Made by a program: the position numbers and the translations under genes. The notes under the pieces were generated by a model. It worked only from the letters and a program-made list of their open reading frames with translations, ran no database searches and was not told the DNA's origin. Shown piece by piece: positions 15,341 to 23,427 of a stretch of 64,000 bases of DNA. The stretch spans positions 1 through 64,000 of the forward strand of contig WRHL01000002.1 of NCBI GenBank assembly GCA_009783245.1. Direction: 5' to 3'. The DNA comes from Coriobacteriia bacterium (lineage in GTDB: Bacteria > Actinomycetota > Coriobacteriia > Coriobacteriales > UBA8131). Each line of letters opens with the position of its first letter. Positions within the stretch are counted from its first letter, which is position 1.

Positions 15341-16684
15341 CTACCCACCCACCTGAGCGATCTCAAATTCCAGGGTCGGCGGCAGCGAGGTGGTCGAGGT
15401 CGCCTGCCGGGGAGTCCCAGAGAAGCCTCCCCAGAATCGTTGCCAGCTGATCTTCACGCCTTCCCACCAACTGGGCTCGGGCACGTTCTCAGTTGCCACC
15501 AGATTCACATGGGAGATGACCTCCCGGTTCTGCGTCCAGATGATGGAACCCACCACATCACCCTTCATGATGGAGCCTTCCCTCTCGATCAGCTTCACTT
15601 CCTGGGTGATCGGGCCGTCGTAATCAAAGAAGACGGTTGAGACCGGCTGTTCGGCGACCACGGACACCGTCTTATCTATCCAACTAGGGCAGGCGAGGTT
15701 CGCGACCGGTATGGTCGAATTGATCAGCTCGATGGTACGGTAGTGCGCAAAACCCCATTCCAGCAACACCCGCGCGTCATCAAAACGCTGATACTCATCG
15801 CCACAGTGGAAGACAACCGCATAGAACTCAAAGCTGTTGCGCTTGGCGCTTGCGACCAGACAATAGCCGGCCTCATCGGTGAAGCCGGTCTTCACGCCGT
15901 TCGCGCCTGGCATAGAATCCAGCAGTTGGTTGGTCGAGTAGAAATACTCCTCGCGGTCATCGATCTCAAGGCTGGCCGTCGACAGGGTGACAACCTCGCG
16001 GAAGATCTCGTTCTCCATGGCAACGCGCGTCAGGGTCAGATAATCCCGGGCCGTTGTGTAGTTGCCGTCATCCTCAATGCCGGAGGCGTTGGAGTACTGC
16101 GTCCCGGTCATGCCCAGCGCCTCGGCCTTCTCGTTCATCATCTTCACAAAGCCGAACTCCGTGCCGCCCACATTCTCGGCGATCGCCACGGCGGCGTCGT
16201 TGCCCGAGGGCACCATCATGCACAAGAGCAGCTCCCGCAGCGTCAGCCTGTCGCCCTGTAGCAGATGCGACGAGGAACCCTCGGTATAGGCCGCCCCATA
16301 AGTCACGTACATGGGGGTGTCGGGACTCGAGTTCTCCAGCGCGACCAGCGCGGTCATGATCTTGGTGGTCGATGCCATGGGCACACTCACATCCGCGTTG
16401 CGCTCCCACAGGATGGTGCCGTCCTTCGCGCAAAGCGCCGCGTAATCAGCCTCTATGTCGGGCGCATCGGGCACCGAGATATAGGCTGAGCTCGTCGGCC
16501 GGTCCTGGTAGGCCTCGCTGATGGTCCTTCCGCTGACCGTGTCCTCAGGCCGGATGTCGGCAAGCGCGGTGACAGGAGCCGCAAAGAGGCTCCCCGCCAC
16601 CAGTACAAGGGCAAGTGATATACGGAGAAGGACGGGGCTCACCCCGCGCCCGCGCGAAGGCCTCGGCTTATGCATACAGCTCAC
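15341..16684 (-). CDS. D-alanyl-D-alanine carboxypeptidase (S11, DacA/PBP5-like)
   Basis: The 447-residue protein trims the terminal D-Ala from peptidoglycan stem peptides outside the membrane. The three penicillin-binding motifs are present: ASTTKIM (SxxK, around residue 104), SGN in PSGNDAAVA, and KTG in VKTGFTDEAG. A signal peptide (LRISLALVLVAGSLFAAP) covers about residues 20-42. The C-terminal domain is PBP5-like, ending near residue 415, with a low-complexity tail. GTG 16684 with GGAG is the likely start and overlaps the ACT gene by 17 bases; ATG 16675 is an alternative. The protein is longer than average because of its N- and C-terminal extensions. Confidence 0.93.
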   Translation of the reverse strand: MSCMHKPRPSRGRGVSPVLLRISLALVLVAGSLFAAPVTALADIRPEDTVSGRTISEAYQDRPTSSAYISVPDAPDIEADYAALCAKDGTILWERNADVSVPMASTTKIMTALVALENSSPDTPMYVTYGAAYTEGSSSHLLQGDRLTLRELLLCMMVPSGNDAAVAIAENVGGTEFGFVKMMNEKAEALGMTGTQYSNASGIEDDGNYTTARDYLTLTRVAMENEIFREVVTLSTASLEIDDREEYFYSTNQLLDSMPGANGVKTGFTDEAGYCLVASAKRNSFEFYAVVFHCGDEYQRFDDARVLLEWGFAHYRTIELINSTIPVANLACPSWIDKTVSVVAEQPVSTVFFDYDGPITQEVKLIEREGSIMKGDVVGSIIWTQNREVISHVNLVATENVPEPSWWEGVKISWQRFWGGFSGTPRQATSTTSLPPTLEFEIAQVGG

Positions 16685-17090
16685 GTGGCTCCATCACGCG
16701 GAAGCCCGCTGCGATGATGACCGCCTCGGCTTCCTCATGCGCGTCGACGCGCAGGATGTCTACGGCGTGGCCGGCGCCTGAGGCAAAGCAGTAGGCGTAC
16801 TCAACGTTGATGCCCGCAGCGTCCAAGGCCTCCAGCAGGGCGGCAAGGCCACCCGCGTCATCAGAGACCTCCACCGCGAACACCTTGGTCAGCGAAGCGC
16901 GAAAGCCCTTCTCGTTGAGGACTGCATAGGCCTCGCGGGGCGTGTCGGCGATGATGCGGGCCACGCCAAAGCTGGCGGTGTCGGCCACGGTCAGGGCGTG
17001 CATGGATATGCCGGCGTCACCCAGGGTGCGACAGAGCGCAGCGAGCCGGCCCTTATCGTTCTCAAGGAAAACGGTTATCTGGTCGATCAT
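16668..17090 (-). CDS. Tandem ACT-domain protein linked to PaaK
   Basis: The 140-residue protein consists of two ACT domains (about 1-68 and 70-138), each with the beta-alpha-beta pattern seen in DQITVFLENDKGRLAALCR. ACT domains bind amino acids or similar ligands as regulators. It directly follows the phenylacetate-CoA ligase, sharing one base with its stop. Such ACT proteins often accompany paaK in anaerobes, which suggests sensing of aromatic amino acids. It has no catalytic domain. The ligand is inferred, not seen. Confidence 0.85.
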   Translation of the reverse strand: MIDQITVFLENDKGRLAALCRTLGDAGISMHALTVADTASFGVARIIADTPREAYAVLNEKGFRASLTKVFAVEVSDDAGGLAALLEALDAAGINVEYAYCFASGAGHAVDILRVDAHEEAEAVIIAAGFRVMEPRELYA

Positions 17091-18448
17091 CAGCGCTCCC
17101 CTCCCTTGTTGTCACGGTTGTCGATGACGCGGCGCGCCTTGCCTTCGCTGCGTTCGATGGACTTGGGCTCGACCACCTTGACCTCGACGCTCACCTGCAG
17201 GTTGCTTCTCAGCTCGGCGCTGATGCGGCGCTGCAGGTCCTCGATCTTGCGGATCTCGTCAAAGTCGAAGTCCGGTACGGTCTCCACCTTGAGCGTCATG
17301 CGGTCAAGCGGCCCCTTGCTGGTCAGCACTATCTGGTAGTAGGAGGTGACTTCGCTGAAGCTGGCGAGCACCTCCTGGAACTGGCTGGGGAACACATTGA
17401 CGCCGCGGATGATGAGCATGTCGTCCGTGCGGCCTTGGATGCGGTCCATGCGCCGAAGCGTACGGCCGCAGGCGCACGCGCCCGGCAGGATGCGGCTGAT
17501 GTCGCGGGTGCGGTAGCGGATCAGCGGCGAGCATTCCTTGGTGAGCGTGGTGAAGGCCACCTCGCCGTACTCCCCCTCGGGCACCGGCTGGAGGGTGTTG
17601 GGATCCAGTATCTCCATGATGAAGTGGTCCTCAGCCACATGCAGGCCGTTTTGGTGGCGGCACTCGCAGGAGACCCCGGGGCCCATGACCTCGGACAGCC
17701 CGTAGATGTCCACCACCTTCACACCGAGCTTTGCCTCTATCTCGCGGCGCATGCCCTCTGAGCAGGGCTCTGCGCCACAGATCGCCCCCGATATCTTGAA
17801 GTCCTCAGCGGGGTTGAAGCCCATCTCGATGGCCGTGTCGGCAATGAGCAGCGCATAGGAGGGCGTGCAGGCGAGTATATCCACGCCAAAGTCGCGCATC
17901 ATCTGCACCTGGCGCCGGGTGTTGCCGCTGCTCATGGGCAGGATGGTCGCGCGCATGCGGATACCGCCCTCATGCGCTCCCAGGCCGCCGGTGAACAGGC
18001 CGTAACCGTAGGACACCTGCAAAAGCGAGTGCTCGTCGCCGCCCACCATGGCTATGGTGCGGGCGAAGGTGTCGCCCCAGTTCTCTATGTCCTTTTGCGT
18101 GTAGCCCACCACCGTCGCGTTGCCGGTGGTGCCTGACGAGGCGTGCAGGCGCTGCACACGCGCATCGTCAACAGGGTAGGCGAAGAGGTCAAAGGGGTAG
18201 GCATCCCGCAGGTCCTGTTTGAGGGTGAAGGGCAGTTTCTGCAAGTCGGCAAGGCTGGTTACGTCAGAGGGCTTGATGCCCTTCTCGTCAAAGGCCCGCC
18301 GATAGAAGGGTATGCTCTCATAGCAGTGGGTAACCGTGGACTGCAGCCGCACAAGCTGCAGGGCCTCTAACTCACCGCGGTCCATCATCTCTATGTCTGG
18401 TTGGAAGTACTTCTCCGGCCCAAGTACCCTACCGGTTGAATCTGCCAC
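17090..18448 (-). CDS. paaK: Phenylacetate-CoA ligase family AMP-forming enzyme
   Basis: The 452-residue enzyme belongs to the adenylate-forming family: ATP-grip loop HASSGTTGNATVVGYT, middle motif YGLSEVMGPGVSCEC, hinge RTRDISRILPG and a C-terminal AMP-binding_C_2 domain. It joins arylacetates to CoA, or runs in reverse to make ATP from aryl-acetyl-CoA. I chose GTG 18448, about nine bases after AAGGAAGGA. An ATG at 18643 would translate 65 residues of the GGGGCCT tandem repeat and overlap the VanW gene, so I reject it. The ACT gene follows at once. A second family member lies at 46605-47885 with iorAB. Confidence 0.9.
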   Translation of the reverse strand: MADSTGRVLGPEKYFQPDIEMMDRGELEALQLVRLQSTVTHCYESIPFYRRAFDEKGIKPSDVTSLADLQKLPFTLKQDLRDAYPFDLFAYPVDDARVQRLHASSGTTGNATVVGYTQKDIENWGDTFARTIAMVGGDEHSLLQVSYGYGLFTGGLGAHEGGIRMRATILPMSSGNTRRQVQMMRDFGVDILACTPSYALLIADTAIEMGFNPAEDFKISGAICGAEPCSEGMRREIEAKLGVKVVDIYGLSEVMGPGVSCECRHQNGLHVAEDHFIMEILDPNTLQPVPEGEYGEVAFTTLTKECSPLIRYRTRDISRILPGACACGRTLRRMDRIQGRTDDMLIIRGVNVFPSQFQEVLASFSEVTSYYQIVLTSKGPLDRMTLKVETVPDFDFDEIRKIEDLQRRISAELRSNLQVSVEVKVVEPKSIERSEGKARRVIDNRDNKGGER

Positions 18449-18503
18449 CTTCTGCGTTCCTTCCTTGTAGCTTGCATGGGGTGTCTGCCACCCTGAGGCC
18501 TGG

Positions 18504-18597
18504 GGCCTGAACCTAACTACCCTAGGGCCTGGGGCCTGGGGCCTTGGGGCCTTGGGGCCTGGGGCCTGGGGCCTGAGCCTAACTACCCTAGGGCCTG
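18504..18597. repeat. GGGGCCT tandem repeat with flanking 28-bp direct repeats
   Basis: Two near-identical 28-base copies (18504-18531 and 18570-18597, one difference, containing cctaactaccctagggcctg) flank a run of 7-8-base GGGGCCT/GGGGCCTT units. It fills the gap between vanW and paaK and touches the last bases of vanW. It looks like slippage-prone simple sequence. Confidence 0.85.
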
Positions 18598-20840
18598 ACT
18601 GGCTCCTTTGTCCCGACCTCGATGATCTCAGGCTCGGGGTCATACACAGACCTGAAGTCGGTCTTGTGGATGAGCTCGCCCTCCTTATTATAAACGTACC
18701 TGGTCACCACTATGCTCCGGCCGCGGACGCCTTCCTGCTTGGTCCGCTCCTCACCTTTATACATCTCTGGGTTATCCACCTTCTTGGTCTCAAAATCCGT
18801 ACGGTCATAGAACCCGGTGTCCTCGAACTCCACCCGGTATCCTGGGTCAGTACCCCACAAGGTACAGGTCACCGAGCTGTCGGTGTAACTCATGGTCAAA
18901 AGCAGCCACTGACCGGTATCGTTCTCGAACTTGAGGTCCGGCCAGCGCCAGGAGATGGTGGAATCGCGCCCCGCCGGGTAGCTTATCATGTAGAACCCGT
19001 GTTGCACCCGCTCCACAATGGGCACGCCGGATTCAAGGGCAGCGTTGAACACGGTGGTCGCAACCTGGCAGATACCGCCGCCTATCTCGTCGACATACTC
19101 GCCCTCTACAATGGCCGTCGCCTCCTGGAAGCCCCGCTCCGCATTGCATTCACCGGCGGTGTCATTGAAGGACCAGATGCCGCCCGGCTCGATCAACGAA
19201 TAGTTGATCAGGTCTGAGACAAGGTGGATATTGGTTATCTTTGCGTCTGAGACGTACAGGTAATCGGTGGTATAGGAGGCGAGCATATCGGTGATACCCA
19301 TCTCCTCGAGCCCTGCGGTGGTAAGTGTCGGCTCAAGCTCTGTGACGCTGAGCTGCACCCTGCGATCCTTGACAGGCTCGCCCGTGGGAAAGAGGATGGC
19401 GTTGAGGTCGACGGTCACCTGCGCGTAGTTGATGCCGGTGCCGTTGATGCTTGGGACAATGGTCAGCTTGTCGTCCACAAGCTCGAAGCGCGCATTCTGA
19501 GGGCGAACGCCGCCGGGGTCGCGGTCGCCTATGATGTCATGGATGCCCGCTTCCAGCAGGCTTTCCGACACAAAGGCCACAAGCCTTATGCTTGAGCTTC
19601 CATCTTCGCCCTTGCCTTCGCCTTTGCCTTCACCCTTGGCAGCGCCGGCTCCGCTGGCGCCTCCGCCCGTGCCCACGCCTCCGCCCGTGCCAGCGCCTTC
19701 GCCCTCGCCCACGCCTTCAACGGTGGTCCTGACCCACGAGCCAAGCGTGTTCGAATCAAGGTTCCAGGAATCCTCATTGCTGTAGACAAGCGCAACCGGC
19801 CGCTCAATGGCCTGCTGCGCCAGAAGCGCCACCTCGGCCGCCATTTCATCGTCTATGTCCACCGGCACCATGCTCATCGGGATGACCACTGCGCGCCTGT
19901 TGCCGGTACTCAGGAAAGCCTGCTCAAGAAGGTCGACAAAGGCCTCGTTGTCAACGCCTGTCCCCTCCACGCTGGGGACAACAACAAACTGCCCCTCTTC
20001 AAAGCGGATATCGGCATTCTGCATACTCTGGCCAAGAGAATCGCCCAACAACAGCTCAAGCCCCTCTAGGAAACTCTGGTCATACTGCACTTCAGCGGAC
20101 AACTCGACGCCACCAAAAGCCGCCTTCAGGCGCCCCGGCAGGTCGAACCCCTTCCCAACCCTAAAGGCCTCCTCGGCAAGCTTGCCGGCATCCACCTTGG
20201 CCCCAACGGTGATGTCGGTGATCCGCCAGGACTGGGAATCCCCAAAATCCTGACTGCTCTGGTACACGCCGCCAGGATGATACAGCTCGATGGTCTGCTC
20301 GTTCGCCCCCGCCTTTGCCAAGTCCTCGTTCCCAAACAGGAAGACGGGCTCATCCGAGAGCAGCTCACTCATACGCACCTCTAACAGCACCTCGGCTTCC
20401 CATTTGGTCAGCCCGCCAAGGTCCACGCCCTGCATCGTGACTCCCTTATGGACCTTGCCGGAGTACTTGGCGATATCGACAACCAGCCCTAACACCGCAA
20501 TGGCAACAATGAGGATGAGCACACCAAGCGCTATCTGCTTTATCGTGAAACGTCTTGGGGAGAATACCTTCTGACGAGAAGGACCGGTCTTGATCCCCTT
20601 GGTCCCTGCGTCGGGGCGCGCCTTCCTGGCCCTGATGGCGTTGTCCCTGGGAGCCGAGCTCCTGCCACCCTCCCTGGGGACTTGGCTCCTGCCACTCTGC
20701 GGCGTCTTGCCGGAGGGCCTGCTACTGCCTGTGCCTGGGCTGGGGTTCCTTGCGCCAGTACTCCTGGCGGCAGGTGACGAGCCTGAGCGCGACGTGCTTG
20801 TTCCAGGCCGTCTACGTGGGGGAGGGTTCTGGGGGCTCAC
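18588..20840 (-). CDS. VanW-family membrane protein with PG_binding_4 domains
   Basis: The 750-residue protein has a long basic, Ser/Pro/Arg-rich cytoplasmic N-terminus (about 1-105), one membrane helix (IALGVLILIVAIAVLGLVV) and an extracellular part. This contains peptidoglycan-binding-4-like domains before and after a low-complexity linker (about 380-420, GGGVGTGGGASGAG and GEGKGEGKGE), then a VanW domain with GGGICQVATTVFNAA and SYPAGRDSTISW. VanW proteins are cell-wall associated with unclear chemistry. GTG 20840 overlaps the pgsA stop by four bases (GTGA). The role in wall maintenance is inferred from the domain. Confidence 0.9.
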   Translation of the reverse strand: MSPQNPPPRRRPGTSTSRSGSSPAARSTGARNPSPGTGSSRPSGKTPQSGRSQVPREGGRSSAPRDNAIRARKARPDAGTKGIKTGPSRQKVFSPRRFTIKQIALGVLILIVAIAVLGLVVDIAKYSGKVHKGVTMQGVDLGGLTKWEAEVLLEVRMSELLSDEPVFLFGNEDLAKAGANEQTIELYHPGGVYQSSQDFGDSQSWRITDITVGAKVDAGKLAEEAFRVGKGFDLPGRLKAAFGGVELSAEVQYDQSFLEGLELLLGDSLGQSMQNADIRFEEGQFVVVPSVEGTGVDNEAFVDLLEQAFLSTGNRRAVVIPMSMVPVDIDDEMAAEVALLAQQAIERPVALVYSNEDSWNLDSNTLGSWVRTTVEGVGEGEGAGTGGGVGTGGGASGAGAAKGEGKGEGKGEDGSSSIRLVAFVSESLLEAGIHDIIGDRDPGGVRPQNARFELVDDKLTIVPSINGTGINYAQVTVDLNAILFPTGEPVKDRRVQLSVTELEPTLTTAGLEEMGITDMLASYTTDYLYVSDAKITNIHLVSDLINYSLIEPGGIWSFNDTAGECNAERGFQEATAIVEGEYVDEIGGGICQVATTVFNAALESGVPIVERVQHGFYMISYPAGRDSTISWRWPDLKFENDTGQWLLLTMSYTDSSVTCTLWGTDPGYRVEFEDTGFYDRTDFETKKVDNPEMYKGEERTKQEGVRGRSIVVTRYVYNKEGELIHKTDFRSVYDPEPEIIEVGTKEPVRP

Positions 20841-21661
20841 CGTGTCTTTTCCCCTCTACCACGCTTTGGTTCCTTGTAGGGGCCAGAACGCCTCTCCGAG
20901 GTGGACGCTGCAGTAGGTAGGGTGGAATAGCCGAGCTTCTCCTTCTGACCCTTTTGCGCCTTGAGCGCCATGGCGAGGCCGTCGTCTGTGTTGGGACGCA
21001 CTCCCTGACGCAGGTAGATACCTGCGGTTATTATCGACAGGATCACTCCTGCGTAGAGCAGCCACAGGCCACCCGGCGCCTGGGCAGCTCCCCAGCCGGG
21101 TAGAAAACGCAGTTCGACAAGACCTAAGCCAGGTAACATCGGCCAGAGCAGGACCAGCGAACAGAAGCCTACCATGAGGATGGCTGTGGTGAGCTTGCCT
21201 AAGAAGATGACCTTGAAGCCCCTGTTGAATCTCCTCTTCTGGTAGATGGTCAGGGCAAGCATGCAGGCATCGCGCGCGAAGAGGAGTACCAGTATCCACA
21301 GCGGCATGCGCCCAACCAGGAAGATGGCAACGATGCTGAACCCGATGAATACCCTATCGACCAAGGGGTCGAGCCACTGTCCCAACCGGGAAACGGAGTT
21401 GGTGATGCGGGCAATGAAGCCGTCGACGGCGTCGGTCAGCGACGCAGCCAACAGGATGATGAAAGCCAGGAAGTTGTTCTCGTATCTGACCAGCAGCACA
21501 AAGAAGACCGGGAGCAACAGCAACCGGATCACAGAAAGAAGATTGGGGATGGTGAGAATCCTGTTCGATACTTCCTGCGGCACAGACTCCTCTTCCTGAC
21601 CTCGTTCAGACGCCCAATATGCCTCACAGAGCTGCAACTTCTGAGCTTCAAGCGATAGCAA
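20837..21661 (-). CDS. pgsA: CDP-alcohol phosphatidyltransferase (PgsA-like)
   Basis: The 274-residue protein carries the CDP-alcohol phosphotransferase signature, read here as DAVDGFIAR then GQWLDPLVDR (D-x2-DG-x2-AR-x8-G-x3-D-x3-D). About five membrane helices follow. The likely reaction is CDP-diacylglycerol plus glycerol-3-phosphate to phosphatidylglycerophosphate. The N-terminal 35 residues precede the usual start; TTG 21661 has AGAGGAG, and a GTG before PQEVSNRILTIPN is the alternative. The basic C-terminal tail is not part of the catalytic fold. It is co-transcribed with vanW. The exact acceptor alcohol is not proven by sequence. Confidence 0.88.
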   Translation of the reverse strand: MLSLEAQKLQLCEAYWASERGQEEESVPQEVSNRILTIPNLLSVIRLLLLPVFFVLLVRYENNFLAFIILLAASLTDAVDGFIARITNSVSRLGQWLDPLVDRVFIGFSIVAIFLVGRMPLWILVLLFARDACMLALTIYQKRRFNRGFKVIFLGKLTTAILMVGFCSLVLLWPMLPGLGLVELRFLPGWGAAQAPGGLWLLYAGVILSIITAGIYLRQGVRPNTDDGLAMALKAQKGQKEKLGYSTLPTAASTSERRSGPYKEPKRGRGEKTR

Positions 21662-21811
21662 CAGCTCCTCTGTGACAAGTATACGCGAAATAGCCTCAGC
21701 TAGTCAGGCTGTTGTGTGATAATTGACGTAACACTGACAGACTGAAAGCCGTCTCTGGCGCTGCCTTTTTATTGGGGCTGGCTAGGAAAGCAGCCTATGG
21801 TTACCCGTATT

Positions 21812-23092
21812 CTAGACGGCCTCTAGCGCCTGCTTGACGTCGGCGAGCAGGTCGGCCGTAGCCTCTATGCCGCAGGAAAGGCGGATCATATCCGGCTCGA
21901 TGCCGGCTGCCGTCAGCTCCTCGTCGCTCATCTGGCGATGCGTGGCGTTCGCAGGATGCAGGACGCAGGTGCGTGCGTCGGCCACATGGGTGGCGATCTG
22001 CCCCAGCTTAAGGCTCTTCATGAACTGCTCGGCGCCCGCGCGCCCGCCAGCCACCCTGAAGCTCACCACGCCGCAGGAACCACCTGGCAGGTACTTCAAC
22101 GCCAGCTCATGGTAAGGGTCGCCAGGCAAGTCGCAGTATTTCACCTGCACCACCTTGGGGTGAGCGCTGAGGTACTCGGCAACAGCCAGCCCGTTGATGC
22201 AGTGCTGCTTCATGCGCAGGTGCAGGCTCTCCAGCCCCAGGTTCAACAAAAAGGCGTTCTGCGGTGACTGCGTGGAGCCAAAATCGCGCATGAGCTGCGC
22301 CGTTGCCTTGGTGATGAAGGCGCCCTCCAGCCCAAAACGCTCGGTATAGACAACGCCGTGGTAGCTCTCATCCGGCGTGGTGAGGCCGGGGAACCTATCC
22401 GCATGGGCGTTCCAGTCAAACCGCCCCGCGTCCACAATGCAGCCGCCCACAGCAGAGCCGTGGCCGTCCATGTACTTGGTGGTCGAGTGCACCACAATGT
22501 CGGCGCCCCACTCGATGGGACGGCAGTTGACCGGCGTGGGGAAGGTGTTGTCGATGATCAGCGGCACGCCATGCGCGTGCGCTGCCTGCGCCCAACGCTC
22601 GATGTCAAAGACGGTCAGCGCCGGGTTGGCGATGGTCTCGCCAAAGACCGCCTTGGTGTTAGGCTCAAATGCCGCCTCAAGCTCTGCGTCCGAGCAGTCA
22701 GACGGTAAGAACGTGAACTCGATGCCCATGCGCTTCATGGTGACGGCGAACAGGTTGTAGGTGCCGCCATACAGCTCAGAGGACGCGACTATATGGTCGC
22801 CAACCCCCGCGATGTTGAACACAGAGAAGAAGCTCGCCGCCTGTCCCGACGAGGTGAGCATGGCCGCTGAGCCGCCCTCCAGCTCGCAGATCTTCGCGGC
22901 GACGTTGTCATTGGTGGGGTTCTGCAGCCGCGTGTAGAAATAGCCCGCCTCCTCCAAGTCGAAGAGCTTGCCCATGAACTCGCTGGTATCGTACTTGAAT
23001 GTGGTGCTCTGGATGATGGGCACCTGGCGCGGCTCGCCGTTTTTTGGCTGGTACCCGCCCTGCACACAGATGGTCTCTATGGACTTGCTCAT
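21812..23092 (-). CDS. metY: O-acetylhomoserine sulfhydrylase / PLP-dependent Cys-Met metabolism enzyme
   Basis: The 426-residue PLP enzyme belongs to the Cys/Met metabolism family and closely resembles O-acetylhomoserine aminocarboxypropyltransferase. The Schiff-base lysine is in HSTTKYMDGHG, the PLP phosphate loop includes SSGQAASFF, and the substrate region YFYTRLQNPTNDN is intact. It makes homocysteine from O-acetylhomoserine and sulfide in the cytoplasm. ATG 23092 follows GGGAG. It appears to be transcribed alone. The leader has a strong inverted repeat with pseudoknot potential (23180-23229), so RNA-level control by a methionine-cycle metabolite is possible. Confidence 0.93.
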   Translation of the reverse strand: MSKSIETICVQGGYQPKNGEPRQVPIIQSTTFKYDTSEFMGKLFDLEEAGYFYTRLQNPTNDNVAAKICELEGGSAAMLTSSGQAASFFSVFNIAGVGDHIVASSELYGGTYNLFAVTMKRMGIEFTFLPSDCSDAELEAAFEPNTKAVFGETIANPALTVFDIERWAQAAHAHGVPLIIDNTFPTPVNCRPIEWGADIVVHSTTKYMDGHGSAVGGCIVDAGRFDWNAHADRFPGLTTPDESYHGVVYTERFGLEGAFITKATAQLMRDFGSTQSPQNAFLLNLGLESLHLRMKQHCINGLAVAEYLSAHPKVVQVKYCDLPGDPYHELALKYLPGGSCGVVSFRVAGGRAGAEQFMKSLKLGQIATHVADARTCVLHPANATHRQMSDEELTAAGIEPDMIRLSCGIEATADLLADVKQALEAV

Positions 23093-23179
23093 GATGATGT
23101 GCTCCCTTTTCTACAGGTAAAATTTGCAGCGTATTATCTTATACCATTAAGCAGATAACGATAAGCCTGAGTCCCTCAA

Positions 23180-23229
23180 ACGGCGCCGGCAACCATCCCA
23201 GACCCAAGTCCCTTCCGGCGCCGTGGTTG
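23180..23229 (-). promoter_or_regulatory. Candidate structured leader of metY with pseudoknot potential
   Basis: Perfect 10-base arms acggcgccgg (23180-23189) and ccggcgccgt (23215-23224) form a GC-rich stem with a 25-base loop. The loop contains CAACCA (23190-23195), which can pair with TGGTTG (23224-23229) just outside the stem, giving an H-type pseudoknot. It lies about 90-135 bases before the metY start in the right orientation. I could not match it to a known SAM riboswitch class. Confidence 0.45.
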
Positions 23230-23259
23230 TAGCCTGCTGCCAAGGTGGCATGTGTGTAT

Positions 23260-23394
23260 GACAAAGGGCTTCATGACATATGACAAAGGGGACGGTCCCT
23301 TTTGTCATATGAAGTCCGGGGTGGCAATATGACAAAGGGGACGGTCCCTTTTGTCATGATGCCCTTTGTCATGATGCCCTTTGTCATGAAGCCC
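23260..23394. repeat. Nested palindromic repeat array
   Basis: Two full palindromes with the core aaaggggacggtccctttt (23278-23310 and 23329-23357) are surrounded by half copies reading atgacaaagggcttcatgac and tcatgatgccctttgtcat, so the whole array can fold on itself. It fills most of the gap between the pyrophosphatase stop and the metY leader. No gene is seen in 23230-23427. Confidence 0.85.
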
Positions 23395-23427
23395 GGGGTG
23401 ACAGCAGATTGCAGTAGTTTCTTATTA

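Noticed and set aside
18449-18643. 65-residue N-terminal extension of PaaK
   Set aside because: It is translated from GGGGCCT simple repeats and overlaps vanW; GTG 18448 with AAGGAAGGA is better.
23180-23229. SAM-I/SAM-IV riboswitch
   Set aside because: A GGCAACC word occurs, but on the strand opposite to metY, and the remaining consensus is absent. I list only an unclassified leader.
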